A DNA stretch of 64,000 bases from Oscillospiraceae bacterium (GTDB lineage Bacteria; Bacillota; Clostridia; UBA1381; UBA9506), in contig SVJJ01000006.1 of assembly GCA_015069045.1 (NCBI GenBank), positions 1 through 64,000 of the forward strand. The letters are read 5' to 3'. Positions 19,771 to 29,789 of this stretch are shown here, piece after piece. Under the pieces are notes generated by a model. The model had not been told where the DNA came from. It did not search any database and saw nothing but the letters and a program-made list of their open reading frames with translations. Numbering within the stretch: the first letter of the stretch is position 1; every line of letters begins with the position of its first letter. Made by a program: the position numbers and the translations under genes.

Positions 19771-20529
19771 TTAGCCGAGATATTTAGCAATGATCTCGTC
19801 ATACTTACCATTTTCACGAATGTTTGCAAGACCGGCATTGAAAAGATCAACTAATTCTTGTTTGCTTTCATCAAAAATAGCAAAGCCATATTGTGCGGGT
19901 TCATTCTCTGTGCCCTCAACAAACTGCATTGCAAGTTCGCCGGTTTTGATGTTATACTTAAGAATTGGTGTGTCATCCATGCACGCATCAACCTGACCGC
20001 CAATAACAGCCTGATACATGTCAGGAGAAGTTGTAAAGGTAACAACCTCAAAACCATACTGATCTTTAATGCTTTCAGCATATTGATTGCTCATAGTACC
20101 ATTTTTAACAGCAACCTTTTTACCTTCCATATCAGAAAAGCCTTTAATGGTGGAATCTTTTGCAACAGCCATTCCCTGCGTTGCATCATAATAACCATCG
20201 GAGAAGGTCCAGCCGTTTGCCTGTCTTTCCTCTGTAATGGAAGCACCGGCAATCATGCCATCTGCCTGACCGGCCTGACACGCTGCAATAGCTGCATCCC
20301 AACCAATGTACTGCAAGTCATAAGTAAAGCCCTGATCTTCAGCAATAGCTGCTAAAATATCCATGTCAATGCCAACAATGTTGCCTTCTGCATCCTGAAA
20401 TTCAAAAGGACTAAAGCCTTTATCAGTTGCAATCACAAAGTTCTTTTCACCTGTTACTTCGTCTTTAGCACAAGCTGCAAAGCTAAAGCACATTAAAGCA
20501 GCAAGAGCCACACATAAAATCTTTTTCAT
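19771..20529 (-). CDS. Amino acid ABC transporter, substrate-binding lipoprotein
   Basis: Lipobox CFSFAACAK; NFVIATDKGFSPFEFQDAEGNIVGIDMDI; ATG at 20529 with GGAGG upstream. Confidence 0.93.
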   Translation of the reverse strand: MKKILCVALAALMCFSFAACAKDEVTGEKNFVIATDKGFSPFEFQDAEGNIVGIDMDILAAIAEDQGFTYDLQYIGWDAAIAACQAGQADGMIAGASITEERQANGWTFSDGYYDATQGMAVAKDSTIKGFSDMEGKKVAVKNGTMSNQYAESIKDQYGFEVVTFTTSPDMYQAVIGGQVDACMDDTPILKYNIKTGELAMQFVEGTENEPAQYGFAIFDESKQELVDLFNAGLANIRENGKYDEIIAKYLG

Positions 20530-20671
20530 CAAAATTTCCTCCACATCAAATTGTGTAAAAATATGTTATCTTTTTATTTTATCCCAAAATAGATTAAAAG
20601 TCAATACATAAATATAAAATTCTTTCTCAAATTATATAGATTCGCAATAAATGTGCAAAATCATCCCTTTA

Positions 20672-21871
20672 TTAATAATACCGACGATTGATTCGTTTAC
20701 GAATCCACAATCCAACCAACAAAGCAAGAAGCACCAAAACAACCATAGCCGTAACAACATATACACCGGGCCCCGTTGTGCTCTCTACTTTCAAATTTTC
20801 CCACAAGCTATTCATATAATTGGTGGTTTCCAAATCTAAATTTTCATAGTAGGTAGCCTTAATCCCTTCTGTGGGATACAAAATATTCATTACATCCTCG
20901 TGAACCTCCGCCATGTTAGCTTGATAAGTTTCACTGTTGCGCACCAAGGTATGAGGTGATGCATAGTAGGTATATTCCGCATTGGCTATAGCAATTTCCT
21001 CTGTTAGCATAAAGTTAATGTATGCCTCTGCCAGTTCCTGATTCCGAGATACTGCCGGAATACACATTGCATCCACAAAAATATTAGTACCGCTGGCAGG
21101 ATAATAGAAAGCCAGATCCTCATTATCCTCATACATGGTCAAAAAGTCTCCGGCATAATAGGGAGCAATTGCCGCCGACCCATTCTTCATTTTATTAAAT
21201 ACCTCATCCATAACATAGCTTTGAATTAAAGGCTTTTGCGTTTTTAAAAGGGTAAGCGCCTCGTCCCACTGGCCTTGCTCTGTGGTATTTACATCATATC
21301 CTAAAGCGTATTGCGCCGTTCCAAATGCATCCCGGGGATTGTTAAACTGCAAAATTTGGCCGGCGTACTTTTCATTCCACAAAAGATCCCAATCTGTCGG
21401 CTCTCCTTCTACCATAGCTGTGTTGTAAATCACGCCTACGTACCCGCAAAAATATGGAACAGAATAGAGAGATTCCGGGTCGTAATATGCATTTTTGTAT
21501 TTCTCATCAATATATTGATAGTTGGGAATATTCTCAAAATTTAAGGGAAGAAGCATGTCCTCTCGAATCATTTTTTCAATCATATAATCAGAAGGAATTA
21601 CAACGTCATATACGGCTGCACCGCTGGATAGTTTGTTATACATGTCCTCATTGCTGGCGTAGGTTGTATAATTAACCGTAACTTTTTTGCCATATGTTTC
21701 AAAATAATAGTCTTCAAAGGCTTTGTTAACGTCCAAAGTGCCCTCCGAACCATCGGAAATATATTCCCCCCAGTTGTAAACATTTAAAACCTCTGTTTCC
21801 TCATGATTGCATCCTGCCAATACAGTCATTAATAAAAGCGATATAAGAGATACTGCCAATATTTTTTTCAT
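20672..21871 (-). CDS. potD: Spermidine/putrescine ABC transporter, substrate-binding protein (PotD) with extra C-terminal TM segment
   Basis: Lipobox LAGCNHEE, LNVYNWGEYI, VVIPSDYMIEKM; C-terminal VYVVTAMVVLVLLALLVGLWIRKRINRRYY. Confidence 0.9.
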   Translation of the reverse strand: MKKILAVSLISLLLMTVLAGCNHEETEVLNVYNWGEYISDGSEGTLDVNKAFEDYYFETYGKKVTVNYTTYASNEDMYNKLSSGAAVYDVVIPSDYMIEKMIREDMLLPLNFENIPNYQYIDEKYKNAYYDPESLYSVPYFCGYVGVIYNTAMVEGEPTDWDLLWNEKYAGQILQFNNPRDAFGTAQYALGYDVNTTEQGQWDEALTLLKTQKPLIQSYVMDEVFNKMKNGSAAIAPYYAGDFLTMYEDNEDLAFYYPASGTNIFVDAMCIPAVSRNQELAEAYINFMLTEEIAIANAEYTYYASPHTLVRNSETYQANMAEVHEDVMNILYPTEGIKATYYENLDLETTNYMNSLWENLKVESTTGPGVYVVTAMVVLVLLALLVGLWIRKRINRRYY

Positions 21872-22704
21872 ACCAATCCATTCCTTTCCGCCATTTTGGC
21901 CGGTGTATTTTCTGTTTTGCCTTTTCCCTTTGATTCCACAACATTAGAGAGAATCAGCAAAATCAGGACAGCACCAATCATCAAAGAAGAAAGGGCATAA
22001 ATGTCCGGTGTTACCTCTTTTTTTGTCATGGAATATATCAACAAGGGCAGGGTTTGAAAATCATTGCCCGTTGTGAAATAACTAATAACAAAATCGTCTA
22101 ACGAAAGAGTAAATGCCATAATAAATCCGGAAGCTATCCCCGGCATAATAGCCGGCAATTCTACACGAAAAAAAGATTTAAGAGGCGTACAGCCCAAATC
22201 CATAGCCGCCTCAGACAGGGAACGATTCAACCCCAGCACCCGTGGCCGTACCGATAAAATAACATAGGGTAGACAAAAAGTAATATGGGCAATTAAAATG
22301 GTCCAAAAGCTTAACTTTTCCTCTGCTCCCAAAAGTGTACCCACCAAAACAAAAAGCAACATCATGGAAATACCTGTTACAATATCAGGATTCATCATAG
22401 GAACATTTGTCACAGATAAAATCCCATTTTTAATAACCCCGGTTTTTATTTTACCAATCCCCACGGCAGCAGCCGTTCCTACCAAGGTGGATATAACCGA
22501 AGCCGATAAAGCCAAAATCAGCGTATTTTTTAATGCATTAAAAGTATGAGGAGAGGAAAACAACTCTCTATACCAATACAATGATAGCCCGGTCATACTC
22601 CCTGTATTTCCTGTACTGTTAAATGAAAAAAGAATTAACACTAAAATGGGGATATACAAAATCAAAAACACTAAAAAGATATAGAGTTTGGATAATGGTT
22701 TCAT
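21868..22704 (-). CDS. potC: Spermidine/putrescine ABC transporter permease PotC
   Basis: SLSEAAMDLGCTPLKSFFRVELPAIMPGIASGFIMAFTLSLDDFVISYFTTG. Confidence 0.92.
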   Translation of the reverse strand: MKPLSKLYIFLVFLILYIPILVLILFSFNSTGNTGSMTGLSLYWYRELFSSPHTFNALKNTLILALSASVISTLVGTAAAVGIGKIKTGVIKNGILSVTNVPMMNPDIVTGISMMLLFVLVGTLLGAEEKLSFWTILIAHITFCLPYVILSVRPRVLGLNRSLSEAAMDLGCTPLKSFFRVELPAIMPGIASGFIMAFTLSLDDFVISYFTTGNDFQTLPLLIYSMTKKEVTPDIYALSSLMIGAVLILLILSNVVESKGKGKTENTPAKMAERNGLV

Positions 22705-23534
22705 TCTCGTACCTCCCTTTCCTCACTATCTGTAAAGCGGTTCATAACCCACAAAGATGTTAACACCAAAATCATCATCACCAGGGAAATGGCTGCACCC
22801 ACATTATAGGTGTTCACATTTTGAAACTGCCTTTCAATGGCGTCACCTAAAAGGTCAAAGGTTCCACCGCCCAGCTTTTGCGAAATATAAAAGGTGCTGA
22901 TAGAAGGTACAAATACCATGGTAATGCCGGATATAATGCCGGAGGCAGAAAGAGGCAACACCACCTTGGTCATAACCCGTAGGGGATTGCTGCCTAAATC
23001 TGCAGCTGCTTCTATAACTCGTTTATCTATTTTAGAAATAGATGTAAATATAGGTAATACCATATAAGGAAAAAAGTCATAGGCCATGCCAAACACAACC
23101 GCCGCCTTTGTTCCAATCATGCGGACCGTTCCCAAATTAAGTGCCTTTAAAAGGCTGTTAATAATGCCGGCATCATCCATCAATGCCATCATGGAATAGG
23201 TACGAATTAACAGGTTTGTCCACATGGGAAGCATAAGCAGCATAATTAAAATCCGCTGTTTTTTGGGTTCCACCTGGGCCAACAAATAGGCCAAAGGATA
23301 GCCTACAATAAAACAAAAAAAGGTGGCAATTAAAGACAGGCTCACCGACAACACAAAGGTTTCCTTGTGGTCACCTAAAGCATAAATATTTTCCAAGGTA
23401 AAGGCTCCCCCCGGTGTCGTGAATGCAAAATAAATCACAAAAATCAGGGGAAATACAATAAATAACACCGACCACACCACATGAGGATAGGCCGCCACTT
23501 TTCCGGAGAGGAATTTGTTTTTATTCATATTCAT
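22701..23534 (-). CDS. potB: Spermidine/putrescine ABC transporter permease PotB
   Basis: [46 protein letters not shown]; overlaps neighbours in operon. Confidence 0.92.
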   Translation of the reverse strand: MNMNKNKFLSGKVAAYPHVVWSVLFIVFPLIFVIYFAFTTPGGAFTLENIYALGDHKETFVLSVSLSLIATFFCFIVGYPLAYLLAQVEPKKQRILIMLLMLPMWTNLLIRTYSMMALMDDAGIINSLLKALNLGTVRMIGTKAAVVFGMAYDFFPYMVLPIFTSISKIDKRVIEAAADLGSNPLRVMTKVVLPLSASGIISGITMVFVPSISTFYISQKLGGGTFDLLGDAIERQFQNVNTYNVGAAISLVMMILVLTSLWVMNRFTDSEEREVRE

Positions 23535-24646
23535 TCCTCCACCGCAGAAGCGTCGGATAGCTCATCCAGCTCATCACTAAAGCTGGAGTAGTCACCATAC
23601 TTCCCTGAATATTCAGATTTTTGCATAATATGAATAGCATCCGGTTCTATAAACAAACCAATTTTTTCATCCACACCTACATAGTCCGTAGTTTGAATCA
23701 TCCATTTAAACCCGCCAATGTCTACAATAATTTCGTAGTGAACGCCCTTAAAAGTCACCGAGGTAACAACACCGGTCAGCATGCCCTCCTCTTGTGATAC
23801 AACATCTACATCCTCCGGACGCACAACTACATCCACCGCCTCTAATGGTGCAAAGCCCTTATCTACGCAGGTAAAGGTTCGACCGGAAAAACTGACCCTA
23901 AGATCCGATTCCATAACCCCATCTAAAATGTTGCTTTCACCAATAAAATCAGCAACAAAGGCATTTTTCGGCTCATTATAGATATCTGTGGGGCTACCGA
24001 TTTGTTGAATCTTTCCGTCGGCCATAACCACCACCACATCAGACATACAAAGGGCCTCCTCCTGGTCATGGGTAACATATATAAAAGTAATACCTGTCTG
24101 TTTTTGAATTTTTTTCAGTTCGTTTTGCATATCCTTCCGCAGCTTTAAATCCAGTGCACCCAAAGGCTCATCCAGCAGGAGAACTTTAGGATGGCTAATA
24201 AGAGCACGGGCAATAGCAACCCGTTGCTGCTGACCGCCGGAAAGGAAGGTTACATTTTTCCGTTCAAAACCCTTCAGAGCCACAAGTTCAAGCATTTCCT
24301 TAACCCGAGCAGCAATTTCTATGTTACTCTTTTTTTGCAAGCGCAAAGAAAAGGCAACATTTTCAAATACATTAAGGTGAGGAAACAAAGCATATTTCTG
24401 AAAAACCGTATTAATGTGTCGTTGATATGGGGGCATATCATTAATTTTTTCACCATCAAAATAAATTTCACCCTCGTCAGGCTTCTCAAAGCCGCCAATT
24501 AATCGAAGTGTCGTTGTTTTGCCGCAACCGGAAGGACCCAACAAAGTAATAAACTGTTGGTCAAAAATATCCAGATTTAAATCGTTTAAAACCCCTTCTC
24601 CGTCAAAGGCCTTCGATACATGCCTGAGCTCAATTATTTTTTTCAT
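23531..24646 (-). CDS. potA: Spermidine/putrescine ABC transporter ATP-binding protein PotA (start ATG 24646)
   Basis: [57 protein letters not shown]-terminal TOBE. Confidence 0.93.
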   Translation of the reverse strand: MKKIIELRHVSKAFDGEGVLNDLNLDIFDQQFITLLGPSGCGKTTTLRLIGGFEKPDEGEIYFDGEKINDMPPYQRHINTVFQKYALFPHLNVFENVAFSLRLQKKSNIEIAARVKEMLELVALKGFERKNVTFLSGGQQQRVAIARALISHPKVLLLDEPLGALDLKLRKDMQNELKKIQKQTGITFIYVTHDQEEALCMSDVVVVMADGKIQQIGSPTDIYNEPKNAFVADFIGESNILDGVMESDLRVSFSGRTFTCVDKGFAPLEAVDVVVRPEDVDVVSQEEGMLTGVVTSVTFKGVHYEIIVDIGGFKWMIQTTDYVGVDEKIGLFIEPDAIHIMQKSEYSGKYGDYSSFSDELDELSDASAVEE

Positions 24647-24670
24647 GATCCTTACCCCCATTTTGGCATT

Positions 24671-24704
24671 AAAAAAGACAAGAGATGCAATCACATCGCT
24701 TGTC
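24671..24704 (-). terminator. Intrinsic terminator in the potA leader, immediately upstream of the RBS/start
   Basis: Minus strand GACAAGCGATG-TGATTG-CATCTCTTGTC-TTTTTT. Confidence 0.85.
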
Positions 24705-24978
24705 AAATTCCTCACTTAATTCATTTCATAAAAAGGAAGACACAGGATAGGCGTTGGGAGTCGTACACGTACTCTTATTGACCATTTCACAAGTCGATGA
24801 GATTCATCGTATCTGGTTTTAAAGCAACCAACTTATAAAACTTGAGCTTCTAACTCAATCAATAATGCAGCTTTCGCTGCCTCCGAAGGATTAACTCCGG
24901 CTTTCGGCGTTCGACCCGGCTGTCCGTGTGGCCTCAGCTAATTTCTTAGCGGTCGTATATACATTATGTATAATTTTT
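24705..24978 (-). promoter_or_regulatory. Structured leader RNA of unassigned class upstream of potABCD (candidate riboswitch or ncRNA)
   Basis: Hairpins GCTAA-GAAA-TTAGC (24937-24950), GCAGC-GAAA-GCTGC (24867-24880), TTGAG/CTCAA (24842-24858); three-way junction closed by CCAAC/GTTGG (24753-24757 with 24828-24832); followed by terminator. Confidence 0.7.
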
Positions 24979-24984
24979 AAGTGA

Positions 24985-25013
24985 ATTATAGCACAAACAA
25001 AACCTCTTGTCAA
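24985..25013 (-). promoter_or_regulatory. Consensus sigma-A promoter for the potABCD leader
   Basis: TTGACA (25008-25013) - 17 nt - TATAAT (24985-24990) on minus strand. Confidence 0.88.
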
Positions 25014-25029
25014 TAGAAAATTATAGAAA

Positions 25030-25752
25030 TTACAAATTCTCTCCTCTATCCCTCTGCCCACAGTGGATATCGGTAACAAGCAATATATTTTCTATAACTT
25101 TAAAGCAAATGGTATATTGATCAAAATCCATGGTGTAAATTCTGTTGGCATCATGTTGATAAGAAGGACGCGGATCTTGCGCCAGCAAATCAAGTAATGT
25201 TTGTTGCAAATCAGGAGATACCACCTTTAAAAGCTCCGGGGGACAATGAACCTGCAAAGCATAATCGGCAAAAGCCTGTGCAAACCCGCTGACGGCGTTA
25301 GGGTGGCTGTCGGTATAGGCAATGTAGGGTTTAATATCAAAAATGGGCGTACCATCCATTAAATCAGCACCGGATACGTGAAGTACAGGGCCTACATCTT
25401 TTCTTTCCTCAATGCTGTTTAAAACCACGGAAGAAAGACCAATGGCGTTTGGTCTAAAGGGTGAACGTGTTGCAAATACCCCCACGCGGCGGTTACCCCC
25501 TAAACGGGGCGGACGTACCGTGGGATGCCAAGGAGCATCGGCGCAGTCGGAAAATTGCCACAAAAGCCATATATGCGAATATCCTTCCAGCCCTCGCAGG
25601 GCCTCCCTCACACGATAGGGCTCTTCAAAAACAATGGTGGAACGAACCGCCGGCACTAAGCCGCTTTGCCGCGGTATGCCGAATTTTTCGTGAAACCCGT
25701 TGTAAATGCGGGCAATCACAGAAACAGAATATTCATTTTTCATTCCCTTCAC
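25030..25752 (-). CDS. trmO: tRNA (N6-threonylcarbamoyladenosine(37)-N6)-methyltransferase TrmO (TsaA/YaeB family)
   Basis: FGIPRQSGLVP, GYSHIWLLWQFSD, RPPRLGGNRRVGVFATRSPFRPNAIGLS. Confidence 0.92.
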   Translation of the reverse strand: MKGMKNEYSVSVIARIYNGFHEKFGIPRQSGLVPAVRSTIVFEEPYRVREALRGLEGYSHIWLLWQFSDCADAPWHPTVRPPRLGGNRRVGVFATRSPFRPNAIGLSSVVLNSIEERKDVGPVLHVSGADLMDGTPIFDIKPYIAYTDSHPNAVSGFAQAFADYALQVHCPPELLKVVSPDLQQTLLDLLAQDPRPSYQHDANRIYTMDFDQYTICFKVIENILLVTDIHCGQRDRGENL

Positions 25753-25774
25753 CCCCGGGTAATACTTTTCGTAT

Positions 25775-25813
25775 AAAGGAAAAATCCTGCCACTATGTGA
25801 CAGGATTTTTCCT
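25775..25813 (-). terminator. Intrinsic terminator following tRNA-Met
   Basis: AAAGGAAAAATCCTG-TCACATAGTGG-CAGGATTTTTCCTTT inverted repeat. Confidence 0.7.
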
Positions 25814-25814
25814 T

Positions 25815-25891
25815 TGGTAGCGGCAGGTGGACTTGAACCACCGACCTAACGGGTATGAACCGTTTGCTCTAGCCAACTGAGCTATGCCGCC
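25815..25891 (-). tRNA. tRNA-Met (CAT anticodon), CCA encoded
   Basis: GGCGGCATAGCTCAGTTGGCTAGAGCAAACGGTTCATACCCGTTAGGTCGGTGGTTCAAGTCCACCTGCCGCTACCA folds as a cloverleaf. Confidence 0.95.
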
Positions 25892-26026
25892 ATCAACAAC
25901 ACTAACATTCTACTATAAAACTTTTGGTTTGTCAACCTTTTTTTTCGATTTGTTCCAAAATTCTAATATCCGTGGGTAACACAGCTCTTTTATCCCCGCC
26001 ATAAAAAAATGACGGGGATAAAATTT

Positions 26027-26290
26027 TTACCATCCTTCGTAAAATCTTCTTCCGTTGCCATCAGTATTTTCCCGATATACATGACCATGCTTAATGTGAT
26101 ATGCCTCCGCCAATTGCAACAATGGCTTCAGGGTACCCATGGGACACCGTAGTGAATATGTGCACCCGTTTTGGCTAATTGCTTTCGGTGTTTGTATCAT
26201 GGTTACACCACGAATTTGTTCCTGCACAGCCAATTTCTTAAGTCGGTTTGCGGTGGTTGAGGAAGAAAAGGCAATAAGCGCTGTTTCCAT
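26027..26290 (-). CDS. DUF3343 domain protein
   Basis: METALIAFSSSTTANRLKKLAVQEQIRGVTMIQTPKAIS...CTYSLRCPMG; GGAGAG RBS upstream of 26290. Confidence 0.75.
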   Translation of the reverse strand: METALIAFSSSTTANRLKKLAVQEQIRGVTMIQTPKAISQNGCTYSLRCPMGTLKPLLQLAEAYHIKHGHVYRENTDGNGRRFYEGW

Positions 26291-26508
26291 AATCTCTCCT
26301 TTCCCGACGCCATGCGCCTGCCGAACGTACAACAGGGGAATTGTAATCCTTAAATCCCTTTGTTCTACATTATATTATATTCCGCAAACTCTTGTTTTGC
26401 GAATATTTTAAAATAGCCTTGAAATTTAGGGAAAAAACATATATAATATAAACTAGTACAAATTTGAAAAAAGGTTGTGTAATAAACGACAGATAGGATG
26501 GATTTTCA

Positions 26509-27084
26509 ATGAAAAAAGAACGTGTATTAGAAATTTTGAAAGAAGCCGGTGTTTTGCTGGAAGGGCATTTTCTATTAACCTCTGGTCGCCACTCGGATAA
26601 GTATTTACAATGCGCCAAAATTTTTCAGGATACTCGGTATAGCGAAGAACTATGCGCCGCTTTGGCTGAAAAATTCAAGGATAAGGGTGTCGAACTGGTT
26701 ATCGGTCCCGCTATCGGTGCTATCTCCATGAGCTATGAGGTTTCTCGCCACCTGAAGGTTAAAAATATATTTGCAGAACGGGAAAATGAGGAAATGACCT
26801 TGCGACGCAGTTTTACCATTGAACCCGGCCAAAAGGTGTTAGTGGTGGAAGACGTGGTAACCACCGGCGGAAGTGTTCGCGAGGTAATTGATATTGTACG
26901 CAAACATGGCGGCGTTGTTGTGGGCGTAGGTGTTGTTGTAGACCGTACCGGCGGAAAGATTGACTTTGGCGTTCCCTTAGAATCCGTTATCTCGCTGGAT
27001 GTTGTTTCCTATGAAGCTGAAAATTGCCCCCTGTGTCGAGATGGAAAATCCTTGGTAAAACCCGGCAGTCGAAATGTAAAATAA
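26509..27084 (+). CDS. pyrE: Orotate phosphoribosyltransferase
   Basis: [36 protein letters not shown]. Confidence 0.95.
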   Translation: MKKERVLEILKEAGVLLEGHFLLTSGRHSDKYLQCAKIFQDTRYSEELCAALAEKFKDKGVELVIGPAIGAISMSYEVSRHLKVKNIFAERENEEMTLRRSFTIEPGQKVLVVEDVVTTGGSVREVIDIVRKHGGVVVGVGVVVDRTGGKIDFGVPLESVISLDVVSYEAENCPLCRDGKSLVKPGSRNVK

Positions 27085-27109
27085 GCATGTAGGACAAGGA
27101 GAGGTTTCT

Positions 27110-27781
27110 ATGCCCCATCAGGGTCATCGCAAGCGTATGAAAGACCGGTTTGTAAAAGAAGGTGGATTTGAATCTTTTGCACCCCATGAGATTTTAGAGC
27201 TACTGCTCTACAGCACGATTAACAGACGGGATACAAACCCCATCGCTCACGCCCTAATACGGGAATACGGAAATCTTGCCAATGTGCTGGACGCAGACAC
27301 AGAAAGCTTGAAAAAAATTGACGGCATTGGTGAAAATAGCGCCTTCCTTTTAAGTATGATTCCCCATTTGTGCCGTGCCTACAACCAAGCTAAATGGACA
27401 CGAAATGTCATGCTGGGAACAACTGATTTAGCAGGACAATATGCTATTAATCTGTTTATTGGCAAAAATTATGAGGAATTTCGACTTATTTGTGTTGATT
27501 CTAACCGTCGTGTAACCTACCAGGGTTGTATAACCAAAGGAACGATTAATGAGGTTCCGGCCTACCCCCGAATTGTGGTGGAGGAAATTTTAAAGCGCAA
27601 TGCACAGTATGTGATTTTTACGCATAATCATCCTAACGGCTCCGTTCAGCCCTCTGAAGGAGATAAACAAACGACAGACCAATTAATTTCTGCCTTAGAA
27701 GCTATTAACGTGAACGTCATTGACCATATTATTGTTTCCGGCAATCGTTATTACAGCATGGCAGATATGGGATTTATATAA
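27110..27781 (+). CDS. radC: RadC family (JAB/MPN) protein
   Basis: LELLLYSTINRRDTNPIAHALIREYG; metal site IFTHNHPNGSVQPSEGD. Confidence 0.92.
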   Translation: MPHQGHRKRMKDRFVKEGGFESFAPHEILELLLYSTINRRDTNPIAHALIREYGNLANVLDADTESLKKIDGIGENSAFLLSMIPHLCRAYNQAKWTRNVMLGTTDLAGQYAINLFIGKNYEEFRLICVDSNRRVTYQGCITKGTINEVPAYPRIVVEEILKRNAQYVIFTHNHPNGSVQPSEGDKQTTDQLISALEAINVNVIDHIIVSGNRYYSMADMGFI

Positions 27782-27785
27782 AAGC

Positions 27786-28142
27786 CTATTTCTTAGCTTT
27801 TGGGCGAAAGATAAGCGCCATCAAATAACCAAAAACAATAGCTGCTGTAATGCCGGCAGCAGCTCCGGTAATACCGCCGGTTAAAATGCCTAATAAACCC
27901 TTTTCGGCAACACCCTTTGCCACACCCTTAGCTAGGGTATAGCCAAAGCCGGTTAGGGGAATGGTTGCGCCGGCGCCGGCTAATTGCACCAAAGGCTCAT
28001 ACCAGCCAAACAGCGTTAAAAACGTACCTGCTGAGACATATATAACCAAAATTCTGGCAGGGGTCAGCTTGCATTTGTCAATTAAAATTTGGGCAATGAC
28101 ACAAAGCAGACCGCCTATTAAAAACGTCCATATATAATGCAT
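27786..28142 (-). CDS. spoVAE: Stage V sporulation protein AE (SpoVAE/SpoVAEB)
   Basis: Hydrophobic 118 aa; CVIAQILIDKCKLTPARILVIYVSAG, GFGYTLAKGVAKGVAEKGLLGILTGG. Confidence 0.9.
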   Translation of the reverse strand: MHYIWTFLIGGLLCVIAQILIDKCKLTPARILVIYVSAGTFLTLFGWYEPLVQLAGAGATIPLTGFGYTLAKGVAKGVAEKGLLGILTGGITGAAAGITAAIVFGYLMALIFRPKAKK

Positions 28143-28244
28143 ACGACCATCCTTTTCGTTTGATTGTGTGTCAATCGTATTTTGTCTATAGTGTAAACAA
28201 ATTTATTAATTTTATGAATTTTTGTAAATAGGAGTGGTAAAACA

Positions 28245-28973
28245 ATGTCAGGTCATTCCAAGTGGTCAAACATTAAACACAAAAAAGAAAAAAGCGATGC
28301 TAAAAAAGCAAAAATTTTTACAAAGCTTGGTCGTGAAATTTCTGTTGTTGTCAAGGCAGGAGGTCCGGATCCGGATGTAAACGGAAAGCTGAAGGACGTT
28401 ATTGCCAAAGCAAAATCCAACAACATGCCCAATGAAAATATTGATAGATGTATCAAAAAAGCCTCCGGCGAATTAGGATCTGATAATTATGAGGAAATTA
28501 TTTATGAAGGTTATGGTCCCAGTGGTGTAGCTGTTATTGTTGAAACCTTAACGGATAACCGTAACCGTACCGCCGGGGATGTGCGTCATTATTTTGACAA
28601 ATTCGGCGGCAACCTGGGACAAACCGGTTGTGTCAGCTTTATGTTTGATGATAAAGGTGTTATTATTATCGATAACGAAGAGGGACAGTTAGATGAAGAC
28701 ACCGTTATGATGGATGCCCTAGAGGCCGGTGCTGAAGATTTTACGCCCCAGGATGGCTGCTTTGAAATTATGTGCGAGCCCTCCTCCTTTGCCGCTCTTC
28801 GAGATGCTTTGGAAGAAAAAGGCTATCAATTTGCATCGGCTGAAATTGAAAAAATTCCTCAAACGACAGTGGCTCTTACCGATGAAAAAGATATCACGCT
28901 AATGAATAAACTGATTGACATGCTGGAAGATAACGACGACGTACAAAACGTGTATCACAACTGGGAAGAATAA
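28245..28973 (+). CDS. YebC/PmpR family DNA-binding regulatory protein
   Basis: [32 protein letters not shown]. Confidence 0.97.
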   Translation: MSGHSKWSNIKHKKEKSDAKKAKIFTKLGREISVVVKAGGPDPDVNGKLKDVIAKAKSNNMPNENIDRCIKKASGELGSDNYEEIIYEGYGPSGVAVIVETLTDNRNRTAGDVRHYFDKFGGNLGQTGCVSFMFDDKGVIIIDNEEGQLDEDTVMMDALEAGAEDFTPQDGCFEIMCEPSSFAALRDALEEKGYQFASAEIEKIPQTTVALTDEKDITLMNKLIDMLEDNDDVQNVYHNWEE

Positions 28974-28988
28974 TATGGGAGAAAATAA

Positions 28989-29690
28989 ATGAAACCAAGC
29001 ACTCTATTTATAAAAGGTATAAAGGACGGCATCCCCATCGGGCTTGGTTATTTATCTGTTGCCATCGGTGTTGGTATCACCGCTGCAAGCGGTGGCCTAA
29101 CTGCATTAACGGCTATATTAATGTCTATGACAAATTTAACCTCAGCGGGGGAAGCCGCCGGTATTGCAGTGATAGCAGCGGGAGGCACCTTGTTGGAAAT
29201 GGCCTTAGTGCAGTTAGTCATTAATTTGCGTTATTCATTAATGGCCATATCCCTGTCACAGAAATTGGACAGGAGTTTTACGACGAGCCGTCGCCTTTTT
29301 TTAGGAGGCTTTATCACCGATGAAATTTATGCAATGGCTGTGAATCAGGACAAGGTGACCACCCGTTATATGTATGGTCTGATTCTTGTCCCCTACATTG
29401 GTTGGGCCGTTGGTACTGCCATTGGTGCCTCAGCTGGAACAATGCTTCCAGCTGATGTAACTGCTGCATTGGGCATGGCAATTTACGGTATGTTTATTGC
29501 CGTTTTTGTTCCCATTATGAAAAAATCATCTATTGCTACGCTGGCAATTGTGTTGGCTGCCGTCATAAGTACGATTTTGCGTGTTGTGCCTGTTTTTTCC
29601 TTTATCAGCTATGGTTTCTCCGTTATCCTTTCTTCTGTTTCCGCTGCCACTGTGGCCGCTTGGGTTGCCTGGCGCAAACGGTCAGCATAA
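28989..29690 (+). CDS. AzlC family membrane protein (branched-chain amino acid exporter-like)
   Basis: FIKGIKDGIPIGLGYLSVAIGVGITA; GGFITDEIYAMA. Confidence 0.8.
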   Translation: MKPSTLFIKGIKDGIPIGLGYLSVAIGVGITAASGGLTALTAILMSMTNLTSAGEAAGIAVIAAGGTLLEMALVQLVINLRYSLMAISLSQKLDRSFTTSRRLFLGGFITDEIYAMAVNQDKVTTRYMYGLILVPYIGWAVGTAIGASAGTMLPADVTAALGMAIYGMFIAVFVPIMKKSSIATLAIVLAAVISTILRVVPVFSFISYGFSVILSSVSAATVAAWVAWRKRSA

Positions 29691-29721
29691 TCAAGTTTGT
29701 TGAGAATGCCAACAAAAAATC

Positions 29722-29750
29722 TTGACAAAATAAGAAAGTCATGGTATATT
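29722..29750 (+). promoter_or_regulatory. Sigma-A-type promoter
   Basis: TTGACA-N17-TATATT. Confidence 0.75.
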
Positions 29751-29789
29751 TTTGTCAATTAAATTGTACACAGAAGGGACTGTCTTGTA

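Noticed and set aside
24962-24964. Possible leader peptide (MYIRPLRN) or MNLIDL mini-ORF in the potA leader
   Set aside because: No Shine-Dalgarno for either; peptide-attenuation not supported, though not excluded
24891-25079. 62-aa minus-strand ORF overlapping the potA promoter and leader
   Set aside because: Starts upstream of the predicted promoter -10/TSS, no RBS, and lies over RNA hairpins
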